This document shows positions 8,092 through 14,936 of a stretch of DNA of 33,938 nt, piece by piece; the stretch's first letter is position 1; each line of letters opens with the position of its first letter. Both the position numbers and the translations under genes were made by a program. A model generated the notes under the pieces. The model was not told the origin of the DNA. It worked only from the letters and a program-made list of their open reading frames with translations, and did no database searches. Origin of the DNA: a virus; IMG/VR virus record IMGVR_UViG_3300022752_000008, positions 1 through 33,938 of that record; one strand, written 5' to 3'.

Positions 8092-8406
8092 ATGGAAAAA
8101 AGAATATTCAGCGAAGACAAAGATCAGGGCATCACACGCTACTGGCACTACAACCCTGAGACTGATGAGGCAACGATTCAGACGCAACAGGATGTGACTG
8201 ACATCATTGAAGAGAATAAGCAAGAGTTCAATATGGTGGACGAGCGTGCTGGCTGGAAAGGTGAGTTTCACCGCGTTGCAAGCATCCCAATGTCTATATA
8301 TGCAAAGCTTCAATCAGAGGGCAAACTGGATGACCAGGAATATATGAGGCGCTGGCTTAATGATCCAGAGAATAGATTTTTTCGAGTACGACCAGGACAA
8401 GTATGA
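8092..8406 (+). CDS. Conserved phage protein downstream of capsid (104 aa)
   Basis: I recognise no named family; similar proteins follow the capsid gene in other podoviruses, as far as I recall. The sequence opens MEKRIFSEDKDQGITRYWHY and ends RRWLNDPENRFFRVRPGQV, an alpha/beta protein without signal or membrane segment. The start at 8092 is chosen because the open frame upstream runs through the capsid gene and terminator. No ribosome binding site is available, since the T-tract of the terminator sits against the ATG. The stop overlaps the next gene (ATGA). Confidence 0.75.
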   Translation: MEKRIFSEDKDQGITRYWHYNPETDEATIQTQQDVTDIIEENKQEFNMVDERAGWKGEFHRVASIPMSIYAKLQSEGKLDDQEYMRRWLNDPENRFFRVRPGQV

Positions 8407-9059
8407 AATACATTGCAGTATGCACACCAGCGCGTGACATGGTTCACACCATGTTTACCTATGATCTTGTCAACATGGTGGCTAATCACACATTGAACAC
8501 CAATGATGCCATCAGCTTGAAAATATCGCAGGGAACGCTTATCGCCAATCAACGAGCTGAATTGTGCCTAGACGCGATGCGTGAAAAATGCACCCATGTG
8601 CTTTTTATTGATTCTGATATGCGGTTTCCGCATGACATGATTGAGCGTTTGCTGCAACATGACTTGGACATTGTGGCTACCAACTGCGCCAGACGCCGTA
8701 TGCCAACAGGACCAACTGCACAGATTTACAAAGAAAATGGCGAGCGTGAGCTGGTATATACGATGCCCGAATCAACTGGCCTGCAAGAGGTTGGATCGGT
8801 TGGCATGGGCGTGATGCTGATCAAGGCCAATGTCTTTGCAAAGTTGGCCGAGCCTTGGTTTGAGACTCCATGGCGGCATGACAAGCGTGGGTACATTGGC
8901 GAGGATGTTTTCTTCTGTAAGAAAGCCAGAGATGCAGGCTTTAAGATATGGATTGATCACGATGTGAGCAAGGAAATCGGCCACATTGGGATGTTTGAAT
9001 TCAAGCATGACCATACTTGGGTGATGCGTGAAGTCCAAGAAACTGAAAAGGTTACCTGA
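8403..9059 (+). CDS. Glycosyltransferase-like protein, DxD type
   Basis: A 218-aa GT-A-fold candidate. HVLFIDSDMRFPHDMIERLL (65-84) contains the DSD (D70, D72) metal-sugar-nucleotide site. IVATNCARRRMPTGP follows in the position seen in GT2-like phage enzymes, then VGSVGMGVMLIKANVF, GYIGEDVFFCKKARDAGF and a terminal HIG. It sits between capsid and head-tail adaptor genes, overlapping both neighbours by 1-4 bp, so it is made together with virion proteins. Glycosylation of capsid or fibre protein is a reasonable inference. The donor sugar is unknown. Confidence 0.75.
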   Translation: MKYIAVCTPARDMVHTMFTYDLVNMVANHTLNTNDAISLKISQGTLIANQRAELCLDAMREKCTHVLFIDSDMRFPHDMIERLLQHDLDIVATNCARRRMPTGPTAQIYKENGERELVYTMPESTGLQEVGSVGMGVMLIKANVFAKLAEPWFETPWRHDKRGYIGEDVFFCKKARDAGFKIWIDHDVSKEIGHIGMFEFKHDHTWVMREVQETEKVT

Positions 9060-9688
9060 TGGCACTCACGACTTATGCGGAGCTGAAGACCTCGGTTGGC
9101 GACTGGCTCAACCGCACTGATTTGGCGACTGCAATTTCAGACTTTGTCAGCTTGGCAGAGGCTCAGATTGAGCGCCAGTTGCGTACACGCCAAATGATTG
9201 TGCGTGCCAATGCGACATTTGCGGCTGCTGCTGAATATGGCACAGTGCCTGATGACTTCTTAGAAGTCAAAGCCATCAAGATCAATACCAATCCAGTCAC
9301 CAACCTTACATTCCAAACCATTGACGCAATGGACTCTCTGTCGAATACGACATATTTGTCCAGTGGCAAGCCTTTGTACTTCAGCATTGTTGGCGGCCAA
9401 ATCAGACTGCTTCCAATCCCTGATGGCGCATACACCGCAGAGCTGGTGTATTACGCAAAGTTGGCTAAGTTATCAAATACGAATACAACCAACTGGCTGC
9501 TGACTCAAGCGCCTGATGTGTATTTGTATGGTTCACTCTTACAGGCTGCGCCATATCTACAAGACGATGCGAGAATACCTGTATGGTCATCGCTGTATCA
9601 GGCAGGACTAGATCAATTGCAGATTGCAGATGATCGTGGTTCTACATCCGGCGGCGCAATTATGTCAAGAGCAAGGACATTTGGATGA
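9059..9688 (+). CDS. Head-tail adaptor (SU10 adaptor-like)
   Basis: A 209-aa protein beginning MALTTYAELKTSVGDWLNR, then ISDFVSLAEAQIERQLRTR, a pattern of helical adaptors (SU10 adaptor / T7 gp11 class) that bind below the portal ring. The middle has IPDGAYTAELVYYAKLAKLS and the C-terminal helical part YLYGSLLQAAPYLQDDARI, both typical of this family. It follows portal, scaffold and capsid genes in order. It overlaps the upstream stop by 1 bp (TGATG) and the next gene by 4 bp. Confidence 0.85.
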   Translation: MALTTYAELKTSVGDWLNRTDLATAISDFVSLAEAQIERQLRTRQMIVRANATFAAAAEYGTVPDDFLEVKAIKINTNPVTNLTFQTIDAMDSLSNTTYLSSGKPLYFSIVGGQIRLLPIPDGAYTAELVYYAKLAKLSNTNTTNWLLTQAPDVYLYGSLLQAAPYLQDDARIPVWSSLYQAGLDQLQIADDRGSTSGGAIMSRARTFG

Positions 9689-9873
9689 TAGTTACCACCA
9701 CCAAAGGCGAGATGGATGACTCATTGCTTGAGAAGCGTGAGGGTTCATTGGAGAACGATACCGAGACAACGAGCTGGGTAGAGTATTGGCTTGCTGGTGA
9801 GATGGTGCATCGATCTGTCCATATGGCGCTCAAGCGTGGTGTTTTTGCTGATGGCATCAGTCAACAAATTTAA
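9685..9873 (+). CDS. Small conserved virion-module protein (62 aa)
   Basis: A 62-aa acidic protein (MIVTTTKGEMDDSLLEKREG...). No family or motif is recognised. Predicted mixed beta/helix; the conserved-looking end is YWLAGEMVHRSVHMALKRGV. It overlaps the adaptor stop (ATGA). Its own stop codon is part of the repeated stop-RBS-start cassette at 9871-9888. Position suggests a role in head or neck completion. Confidence 0.7.
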   Translation: MIVTTTKGEMDDSLLEKREGSLENDTETTSWVEYWLAGEMVHRSVHMALKRGVFADGISQQI

Positions 9874-9888
9874 GGAATAAATCATGGC
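9871..9888 (+). promoter_or_regulatory. Second copy of the stop-RBS-start cassette
   Basis: Identical in all 18 bases to 7072-7089 at the capsid start. It gives this gene the same ribosome binding site and spacing as the major capsid protein, suggesting high translation. Confidence 0.55.
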
Positions 9889-10339
9889 CAATACGCAAGC
9901 AATGTGTACAAGTTTCAAAGGCGAGCTGCTTGTCGGCCACCATAATTTTGGCACTGGCGTAGTACGCGCTGCCACTACAGCAGACACTTTTAAGGCTGCT
10001 CTGTACTTGGCATCTGCCACTGTCAATGCGTCCACCACAGCCTACAGTTCTACAGGCGAGGTGACAGGCACAGGCTACACCGCAGGCGGTGTCACAGTTA
10101 CTTTTGGAACTGCGCCAAGCACCAGTGGCACTACAGCCTTTGTGACTCCCAGCGCCAGCATCAGCTACAGCTCTGTCACCCTATCTACAGCCTTTGACGC
10201 GGTCTTGATCTATAACTCGACTCAGTCAAACAAGGCAGTCAGCGTCCACACATTTGGCAGTCAGACAGTGACTGCTGGAACATTCACGCTGACCATGCCG
10301 ACCAATGATGCAAGCACTGGCCTGATCAGGCTGGCTTAA
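9884..10339 (+). CDS. Abundant virion protein candidate (decoration or tail, 151 aa)
   Basis: A 151-aa Thr/Ser/Ala-rich, predicted all-beta protein. It starts MANTQAMCTSFKGELLVGHH, then FKAALYLASATVNASTTAY and TGEVTGTGYTAGGVTVTFG, and ends FTLTMPTNDASTGLIRLA. I recognise this as a common protein of phage structural modules with no settled function. The ribosome binding site matches that of the capsid gene exactly, pointing to a high copy number in the particle. A decoration, head-fibre or tail-tip protein would all fit. Confidence 0.75.
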   Translation: MANTQAMCTSFKGELLVGHHNFGTGVVRAATTADTFKAALYLASATVNASTTAYSSTGEVTGTGYTAGGVTVTFGTAPSTSGTTAFVTPSASISYSSVTLSTAFDAVLIYNSTQSNKAVSVHTFGSQTVTAGTFTLTMPTNDASTGLIRLA

Positions 10340-10354
10340 CCAAGGGGCAGCGGC

Positions 10355-11179
10355 ATGGCTGCTTATGGTACTGGTCTATATGGCAGGGGCAATTATGGAA
10401 TTGGCCTTGTTGTTGCCAATGGTAACCAGGCGACTGGTGCTGTTGGAACTCTATTAGCCAGCATATCAATCCAAGAAGATGGGACTATTGCCACAGGCAA
10501 TGTAGGAACAGTCACAACTTCCCGCGTTGTTGCACTTACTGGAAACGCATCAACGCTATCAATTGGTACTGTTAGCCCAGTAAATACAATTGCTGAAGAT
10601 GGTAATTCTTCCACTCTATCAGTTGGTTCTGTTACCCAATCTAGAACTATTGTGTTATCAGGTAATGCAGCCACTTGCGCTGTTGACTCAGTCCTAGCAA
10701 CATCAACCAAAGCAGTTACAGGCAATGCGTCTAGCCTGGCAGTTGGTACTGTTGCACCATCAAGATCAATTGCTGAAGATGGAAATTCATCAACTTTATC
10801 AATTGGCTCTGTTGGTCTGACAAGCACCAAAGCAATTACAGGAAATGCTACTACTGGTGCTGTTGGCACAATGTCGGCAGAAGTTATATCGTTCCAAGCT
10901 ATTACTGGCGTTGCAGGAACTGGAGTTGCTGGAACTGCTTCTAATGTCATATCCATAGGCATAACAGGCGTTCAGTCTGTTTGCTCAATTCAGTCTATGA
11001 CTAGACTTGGATGGGGTGCTTATCCAAACAATGACGAGACATGGTCAAAGCAATCAGATACGGCAGAGACATGGACATCCATATCTCCAACCACAAATGG
11101 TTGGGGAGCAGTTTCAGATACGTCAGAAAGTTGGACTGATTTGTCGGACAATTCAATCACTTGGCAAGAGGCCGCATAG
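10355..11179 (+). CDS. Repetitive fibre-like structural protein (20-residue repeats)
   Basis: A 274-aa protein. After a Tyr/Gly-rich start ([14 protein letters not shown], 4-17), eight uninterrupted repeats of exactly 20 residues run from 23 to 182, with unit pattern G-N-x-x-T-x-x-V/I-G-T/S-V, each turning on Gly-Asn. Two degenerate units follow to about 217. The C-terminal 55 residues carry Trp motifs ([31 protein letters not shown]). A beta-solenoid or fibre shaft with a Trp-rich tip is the natural reading. AAGGGG precedes the ATG by 9 nt. It lies between a decoration-type protein and a receptor-binding candidate. Exact virion location is unknown. Confidence 0.75.
   Translation: MAAYGTGLYGRGNYGIGLVVANGNQATGAVGTLLASISIQEDGTIATGNVGTVTTSRVVALTGNASTLSIGTVSPVNTIAEDGNSSTLSVGSVTQSRTIVLSGNAATCAVDSVLATSTKAVTGNASSLAVGTVAPSRSIAEDGNSSTLSIGSVGLTSTKAITGNATTGAVGTMSAEVISFQAITGVAGTGVAGTASNVISIGITGVQSVCSIQSMTRLGWGAYPNNDETWSKQSDTAETWTSISPTTNGWGAVSDTSESWTDLSDNSITWQEAA
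10421..10900 (+). repeat. 60-bp tandem repeats coding for eight 20-aa units
   Basis: Eight in-frame units of 60 bp, diverged in sequence but constant in length. Units starting at residues 83 and 143 are most alike ([13 protein letters not shown] against [13 protein letters not shown]), hinting at a 180-bp higher-order duplication. Confidence 0.75.
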
Positions 11180-11190
11180 GAGTTTTCAGC

Positions 11191-12348
11191 ATGGCAGATA
11201 CCACCACCACAAACCTATTGTTGACAAAGCCCGAGGTTGGCGCGTCAACAGACACATGGGGTACGAAGATTAATACCGATCTTGACTTGATTGATGCAAA
11301 ATTTACAAGCAATCTATTAAGCGCTTCAGCCAATGGAGTCACAGGCTTCAAGAACCGCATCATCAATGGTGCAATGGTGATTGACCAAAGGAATGCGGGG
11401 GCGAGTGTTACTCCTACTGCTTCAGCATATACACTTGATAGATGGATTGCGGCAGTTTCACAATCCAGTAAATTTTCTGTTCAACAAAGTTCTACTTCTA
11501 CTACTGGGTTTAAAAATAGCCTGTTGATAACTTCTCTATCAGCTTATTCAGTTCTTGCTGGTGATTATTTTGATATTGACCAAAGAATTGAAGGTTTTAA
11601 TGTTGCAGATTTAGAGTGGGGAACAGCAAATGCACAAACAGTTACTTTGTCTTTTTGGGTACGCAGTTCATTAACTGGGACATTTGGAGGGTCTTTACAA
11701 AATTCAGCAGGCAATAGGTCTTATCCATTTACATACACAATTAGTTCAGCAAATACATTTGAACAAAAAACAATCACAATAACTGGAGATACCACTGGAA
11801 CATGGCTTACAACAAACGGCATTGGATTGCGTGTAAGTTTTGGTATTGGGGTTGGCTCTACTTATAGCGGAACTGCTGGCTCTTGGTCAGCAAATAACTA
11901 TCTTTCAGCCACAGGCGCAACCAGCGTAGTCGGCACAAACGGCGCTACTTTCTACATCACAGGCGTACAGCTAGAAAAAGGCTCAACAGCAACGTCATTT
12001 GATTACAGACCATACGGCACTGAGTTGGTTTTGTGTCAGAGGTATTTTTGGAGTCCTAATTTTGCGGTTGGTGCTTCTACTTATGTAGGTATTGTAAATA
12101 CCTCAAGTTCTGGATTAGTTAGTATTCCGCATCCAGTTGTTATGCGAGCCGCACCAACAGTAACTTATTCTGGAACATTTTCAATGGATGATGGCTCTAC
12201 AGGCGCAACCAGTAGTTCAGTTACTACAAATGCCGCAGGCGTAAATACTATTCGTCCATATTTTCAAAGCATATCACCAGTATTAGTGACAGGAAGATGT
12301 ATGTCTTTGACTTCAGGCGGAACAATGTTAATTTCAGCGGAGCTATAA
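11191..12348 (+). CDS. Tail fibre / receptor-binding protein candidate
   Basis: A 385-aa protein with a phage-fibre opening ([20 protein letters not shown], then [18 protein letters not shown]). At 55-70 comes [16 protein letters not shown] followed by YTLDRW, the signature of a beta-sandwich, carbohydrate-binding-like module seen in many tail proteins. The module ends with [20 protein letters not shown] and a beta-rich C-terminal region (300-385). The ATG at 11191 is preferred because AGGAG lies 8 nt upstream (11178-11182); the frame opens earlier but overlaps the previous gene. This is the best candidate for host recognition. Codon usage in 11440-11800 looks more AT-rich than its neighbours, as often seen in exchanged fibre segments. 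Confidence 0.8.
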   Translation: MADTTTTNLLLTKPEVGASTDTWGTKINTDLDLIDAKFTSNLLSASANGVTGFKNRIINGAMVIDQRNAGASVTPTASAYTLDRWIAAVSQSSKFSVQQSSTSTTGFKNSLLITSLSAYSVLAGDYFDIDQRIEGFNVADLEWGTANAQTVTLSFWVRSSLTGTFGGSLQNSAGNRSYPFTYTISSANTFEQKTITITGDTTGTWLTTNGIGLRVSFGIGVGSTYSGTAGSWSANNYLSATGATSVVGTNGATFYITGVQLEKGSTATSFDYRPYGTELVLCQRYFWSPNFAVGASTYVGIVNTSSSGLVSIPHPVVMRAAPTVTYSGTFSMDDGSTGATSSSVTTNAAGVNTIRPYFQSISPVLVTGRCMSLTSGGTMLISAEL

Positions 12349-12519
12349 ATGTACAAAGAAATAAAAGACCAAATTTATCATAGGGTATGTTGCATTTTAC
12401 GATTACAAGACAATGCAAACATCCCAACAGACCCCGCCAACACCGACTACCAAGCCTACCTTGCATGGGTTGCAGAGGGCAACACACCAGAGCCTGCTGA
12501 TGAGGTGACAAGTGGATAA
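12349..12519 (+). CDS. Small fibre-associated protein, XkdW-like (56 aa)
   Basis: A 56-aa ORF starting 1 nt after the fibre stop. The C-terminal half [18 protein letters not shown] with a following TPEPAD is a pattern common at the ends of small phage proteins downstream of tail fibres. It may be a fibre chaperone or attachment protein; no function is proven. It overlaps the next gene's GTG start by 8 bp. Confidence 0.75.
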   Translation: MYKEIKDQIYHRVCCILRLQDNANIPTDPANTDYQAYLAWVAEGNTPEPADEVTSG

Positions 12520-12733
12520 CCAGCAGCTCTTCAACCTGGTTATTGGTGTCGCTGGATTCTTGGCGGCATACGTCATTAACTCCATGACCCGCACAATACA
12601 AAAGCTGGAGGACAAGGTCAACGAATTACCTCACAGCTATGTGCAAAAGGATGACTACCGATCTGACATTGCTGAGATCAAGGCCATCTTGAAGCAGATC
12701 TTTGACAAACTAGACAGCAAGCAAGACAAATGA
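12512..12733 (+). CDS. Small membrane protein with coiled coil (73 aa)
   Basis: A 73-aa protein starting at GTG. One transmembrane helix (about 6-25, [19 protein letters not shown]) is followed by a charged helical segment (27-40) and a second helix (49-70, [16 protein letters not shown]), all predicted cytoplasmic or periplasmic coiled coil. It precedes two more single-span membrane proteins, a holin and an endolysin, so a role in lysis (antiholin, spanin-like or pinholin) is plausible. No lipobox is present. A GTG start follows from the position of the first hydrophobic helix. Confidence 0.7.
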   Translation: MDNQQLFNLVIGVAGFLAAYVINSMTRTIQKLEDKVNELPHSYVQKDDYRSDIAEIKAILKQIFDKLDSKQDK

Positions 12734-12734
12734 T

Positions 12735-13274
12735 GTGGACCCATTCACCGCCGCCCTAGCTGCTATTAGTGCAATTAAGTCAGGCGTTGCGCTTTATAAG
12801 GACATAAAGCAAACAGGCGGTGAGCTGGCAAAGATCACAAAAGAGATTTCGGGTTTCATAGGTCAGTTTTTTGAGGCGCATGAAGAGGTAAAGAAGCAAG
12901 CAGAGGAAATAAAGAAAAATCCTCCAAAAACAAAATCCCTCAAGTCGCAGGCTCTTGACAATGTCTTCAACCAAATCGAATTGGAGAGACAGTCAGTTGA
13001 GTTAAGAGAATTCCTGATCTATCAAGTTGATCCAGCATTGGGTGCAGTGTGGTCAAGGTTTGAAGAAGAGTATGCAAGACTCAATGAGGAGCAAGAAAAG
13101 GAAAGGCTAGAACAGGAAGCAAAGGACAGGGTGGTGGCATGGCAACGAAGAAAAATGCTAAACCAACTACAAGACAGGGCGTTAGTAATAGCAGCAGTGA
13201 TGATCGTTTTTATATACCTCCAGCTCCTATTCCTAGCAATCCACCAAATGAAAGTAATGAGATGGGATTCATAA
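12735..13274 (+). CDS. Helical protein with C-terminal membrane anchor (179 aa)
   Basis: A 179-aa protein starting at GTG (MDPFTAALAAISAIKSGV). Long helices cover 24-98; a coiled coil rich in Glu/Arg (107-140) runs into one transmembrane helix at 149-169 (ALVIAAVMIVFIYLQLLFLA) with a short tail. No catalytic motif is seen. Topology would leave a long soluble domain on one side of the inner membrane, as for an i-spanin turned round, or an anchored regulator of the holin. It lies in the lysis cassette, and its last 136 bp overlap the next gene in another frame. Confidence 0.75.
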   Translation: MDPFTAALAAISAIKSGVALYKDIKQTGGELAKITKEISGFIGQFFEAHEEVKKQAEEIKKNPPKTKSLKSQALDNVFNQIELERQSVELREFLIYQVDPALGAVWSRFEEEYARLNEEQEKERLEQEAKDRVVAWQRRKMLNQLQDRALVIAAVMIVFIYLQLLFLAIHQMKVMRWDS

Positions 13275-13423
13275 TCGCATTTATCTCAATGGTGGTTGTT
13301 TTTGGCCTGCTTTTACCCATCATTGGCGCTATGTACTTGGATATCCTTGAAACGAAGAGAGAAACAAAGCAACAGCAAGAGCAAGTTAAACGATTGATAA
13401 ATAAGGTGGAGAAAAAGGAATGA
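13139..13423 (+). CDS. Single-span membrane protein overlapping its neighbour (94 aa)
   Basis: A 94-aa ORF beginning inside the preceding gene in the +2 frame. Residues 1-41 are hydrophilic and Pro/Ser-rich (FYIPPAPIPSNPPNES), then a transmembrane helix (43-66, FIIAFISMVVVFGLLLPIIG), then a charged coiled coil (68-94). An alternative ATG at 13262 would give 53 aa and almost no overlap. The long start has an AGGG-type site 9 nt upstream and a protein-like N-terminus. Nested lysis genes recall Rz/Rz1, but there is no lipobox. Probable partner of the holin; uncertain. Confidence 0.6.
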   Translation: MATKKNAKPTTRQGVSNSSSDDRFYIPPAPIPSNPPNESNEMGFIIAFISMVVVFGLLLPIIGAMYLDILETKRETKQQQEQVKRLINKVEKKE

Positions 13424-13929
13424 TTCCAATTGTTGCGTCACTGCTTGGCACATTAGCCCAAAACGGCTTAGGTTTACTCTCTAGCGCAATACAGGCCAAG
13501 GGTAAAGAGGTTGTGGAGAACACTCTTGGGGTCAAGATTCCAGACGCACCTACCCCTGAAGATGTTAGCAAACTTAGACAGCTTCAATTCGACCATGAAG
13601 AAAATTTATTGGCGCTTGGCATTGAAAAGGCAAAGCTAGAGCTGGCCGAGCTTGATCTGTTGGCAAAGGCTGCTCAGTCTGACGCTGACAACATCACAGA
13701 TCGCTGGCAGGCTGATATGTCCAGCGACAGTTGGCTATCCAAGAACATTCGGCCTATGTCTCTTATAGCCATCTTTCTAGGCTACTTCTTGTTTGCCATG
13801 ATGTCTGCCTTTGGTTACAACGCAAACGAGTCCTATGTCACTCTGTTGGGAAATTGGGGTATGTTGATCATGGGCGCATACTTTGGTGGCCGTACAGTTG
13901 AGAAGCTGGCAGAAATGAGGAAGAAATGA
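13420..13929 (+). CDS. Holin, GTA 3TM type
   Basis: A 169-aa protein of the gene-transfer-agent three-transmembrane holin family. The central motif DRWQADMSSDSWLSKNIRP (94-112) is the family hallmark. Hydrophobic helices lie at about 2-20, 113-132 and 138-156, ending with the conserved YFGGRTVEK (154-162). It would form lesions in the inner membrane to let the endolysin reach the wall. It overlaps upstream and downstream genes by 4 bp (ATGA at both ends), coupling it to the peptidase that follows. Confidence 0.92.
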   Translation: MIPIVASLLGTLAQNGLGLLSSAIQAKGKEVVENTLGVKIPDAPTPEDVSKLRQLQFDHEENLLALGIEKAKLELAELDLLAKAAQSDADNITDRWQADMSSDSWLSKNIRPMSLIAIFLGYFLFAMMSAFGYNANESYVTLLGNWGMLIMGAYFGGRTVEKLAEMRKK

Positions 13930-14264
13930 GCTTAAACACCGAACAGGCTGCATTCCTACTGGATATGTGCAAACTGATCCAATACGCCACCGACCAAGGC
14001 TTTATGGTGACTGGCGGTGAATTGGCGCGTACACCAGAACAACAGGCTATCTATTTCAAAACTGGCCGTAGCAAGACCATGAACTCCATCCACTTAAAGC
14101 GTTGCGCCATCGATCTGAATTTTTTCAAGGATGGCAAGATCATTTGGGATAAGTCAACCATTGCACCACTTGGCGCGTTTTGGGAAAGTCTGCATCCAAA
14201 GAATCGTTGGGGCGGTAACTTCTCCAATTTGGTGGATTGTCCACACTTTGAGAGAAACGTCTAA
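13926..14264 (+). CDS. Endolysin, M15 D-Ala-D-Ala carboxypeptidase / endopeptidase type
   Basis: A 112-aa peptidoglycan peptidase of the VanY/M15 group. NSIHLKRCAIDLNFF (53-67) contains the SxHxxxxAxD zinc signature (H56, D63), and DCPHFE (104-109) holds the second metal-binding histidine (H107) near the C-terminus. GGELARTPEQQ (30-40) matches the family's R-T-x-x-Q-Q segment. There is no signal peptide or SAR anchor, so release depends on the holin directly upstream (4-bp overlap). Cleaves peptide cross-bridges or stems of peptidoglycan in related enzymes. Length fits single-domain M15 endolysins. Confidence 0.9.
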   Translation: MSLNTEQAAFLLDMCKLIQYATDQGFMVTGGELARTPEQQAIYFKTGRSKTMNSIHLKRCAIDLNFFKDGKIIWDKSTIAPLGAFWESLHPKNRWGGNFSNLVDCPHFERNV

Positions 14265-14929
14265 TGGCACTTAACCTTGGTCAGCAGATAAGCACACCAG
14301 CGCAGCCAAACCTTGGTACGCCTGCGCCTGCCTATGACCAAGGATTCTTTGGTACGTCATTTGGCGGCTTGAATGCTTACTTCACCAAGCTGACGGCCAT
14401 ATTTGCGGCGCTCTTTGGTCAGCGTGGTGGCAAGTACATCAACGCGCCATATGGGGCGTTTCAAGATGGCACAGATCAGACGGCGGCCAACACCACCACA
14501 GCCTACGCCATCACATTTAACACCACCGACTTCAGCAATGGCGTTACTTTGTCGAATTCGTCAAGACTTAATGTGTCTCAGGCTGGCTTATACAACTTGC
14601 AATTCAGTATCCAGTTTATAAATACCACCAATGCATCTCAAGATGTTGATGTGTGGTTTCGCAAGAACGGCACAAACATTGACAAATCAAACAGCAGATT
14701 TGGCTTTGCGCCAAGGAAAGGTGTTGGCGACCCATATCACACCATTGCCGCGCTGAACTTTTTTGTAAGCCTGTCGGCCAATGACTATGTGGAGATCATG
14801 TGGCGGCCAACAGATGTTGGCGTCAGTATTGAGCATTACGCGGCTAGCAGCTCACCGACTAGGCCAGTAGTGCCATCAGTCATTGCCACACTTTCTTTTG
14901 TGTCCAATCTGTCAACAGAAACAGCATAA
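14264..14929 (+). CDS. Beta-jelly-roll (C1q-like) virion protein candidate
   Basis: A 221-aa protein. After a Gln/Pro-rich N-terminus (1-60), residues 61-215 look like a C1q/TNF-like beta sandwich. Visible signs are YGAFQDGTDQTAANTTTAYA, SRLNVSQAGLYNLQFSIQF, WFRKNGTNIDKS, SANDYVEIMWRP and the closing PSVIATLSFVS. Such domains are common trimeric tips on phage heads and tails. It starts on the endolysin stop (1-bp overlap). The C-terminal jelly roll could bind sugars or host surface; it may be a head fibre. The fold call is from pattern only. Confidence 0.7.
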   Translation: MALNLGQQISTPAQPNLGTPAPAYDQGFFGTSFGGLNAYFTKLTAIFAALFGQRGGKYINAPYGAFQDGTDQTAANTTTAYAITFNTTDFSNGVTLSNSSRLNVSQAGLYNLQFSIQFINTTNASQDVDVWFRKNGTNIDKSNSRFGFAPRKGVGDPYHTIAALNFFVSLSANDYVEIMWRPTDVGVSIEHYAASSSPTRPVVPSVIATLSFVSNLSTETA

Positions 14930-14936
14930 TTCAGTT

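Noticed and set aside
10393-10962. 189-aa minus-strand ORF over the repeat protein
   Set aside because: Repeats in antisense keep the frame open; it is periodic like the + strand gene and has no start signal.
12511-12519. Isolated DnaA-like box AGTGGATAA
   Set aside because: One mismatch, single, and within coding sequence of two overlapping genes; not part of a cluster.
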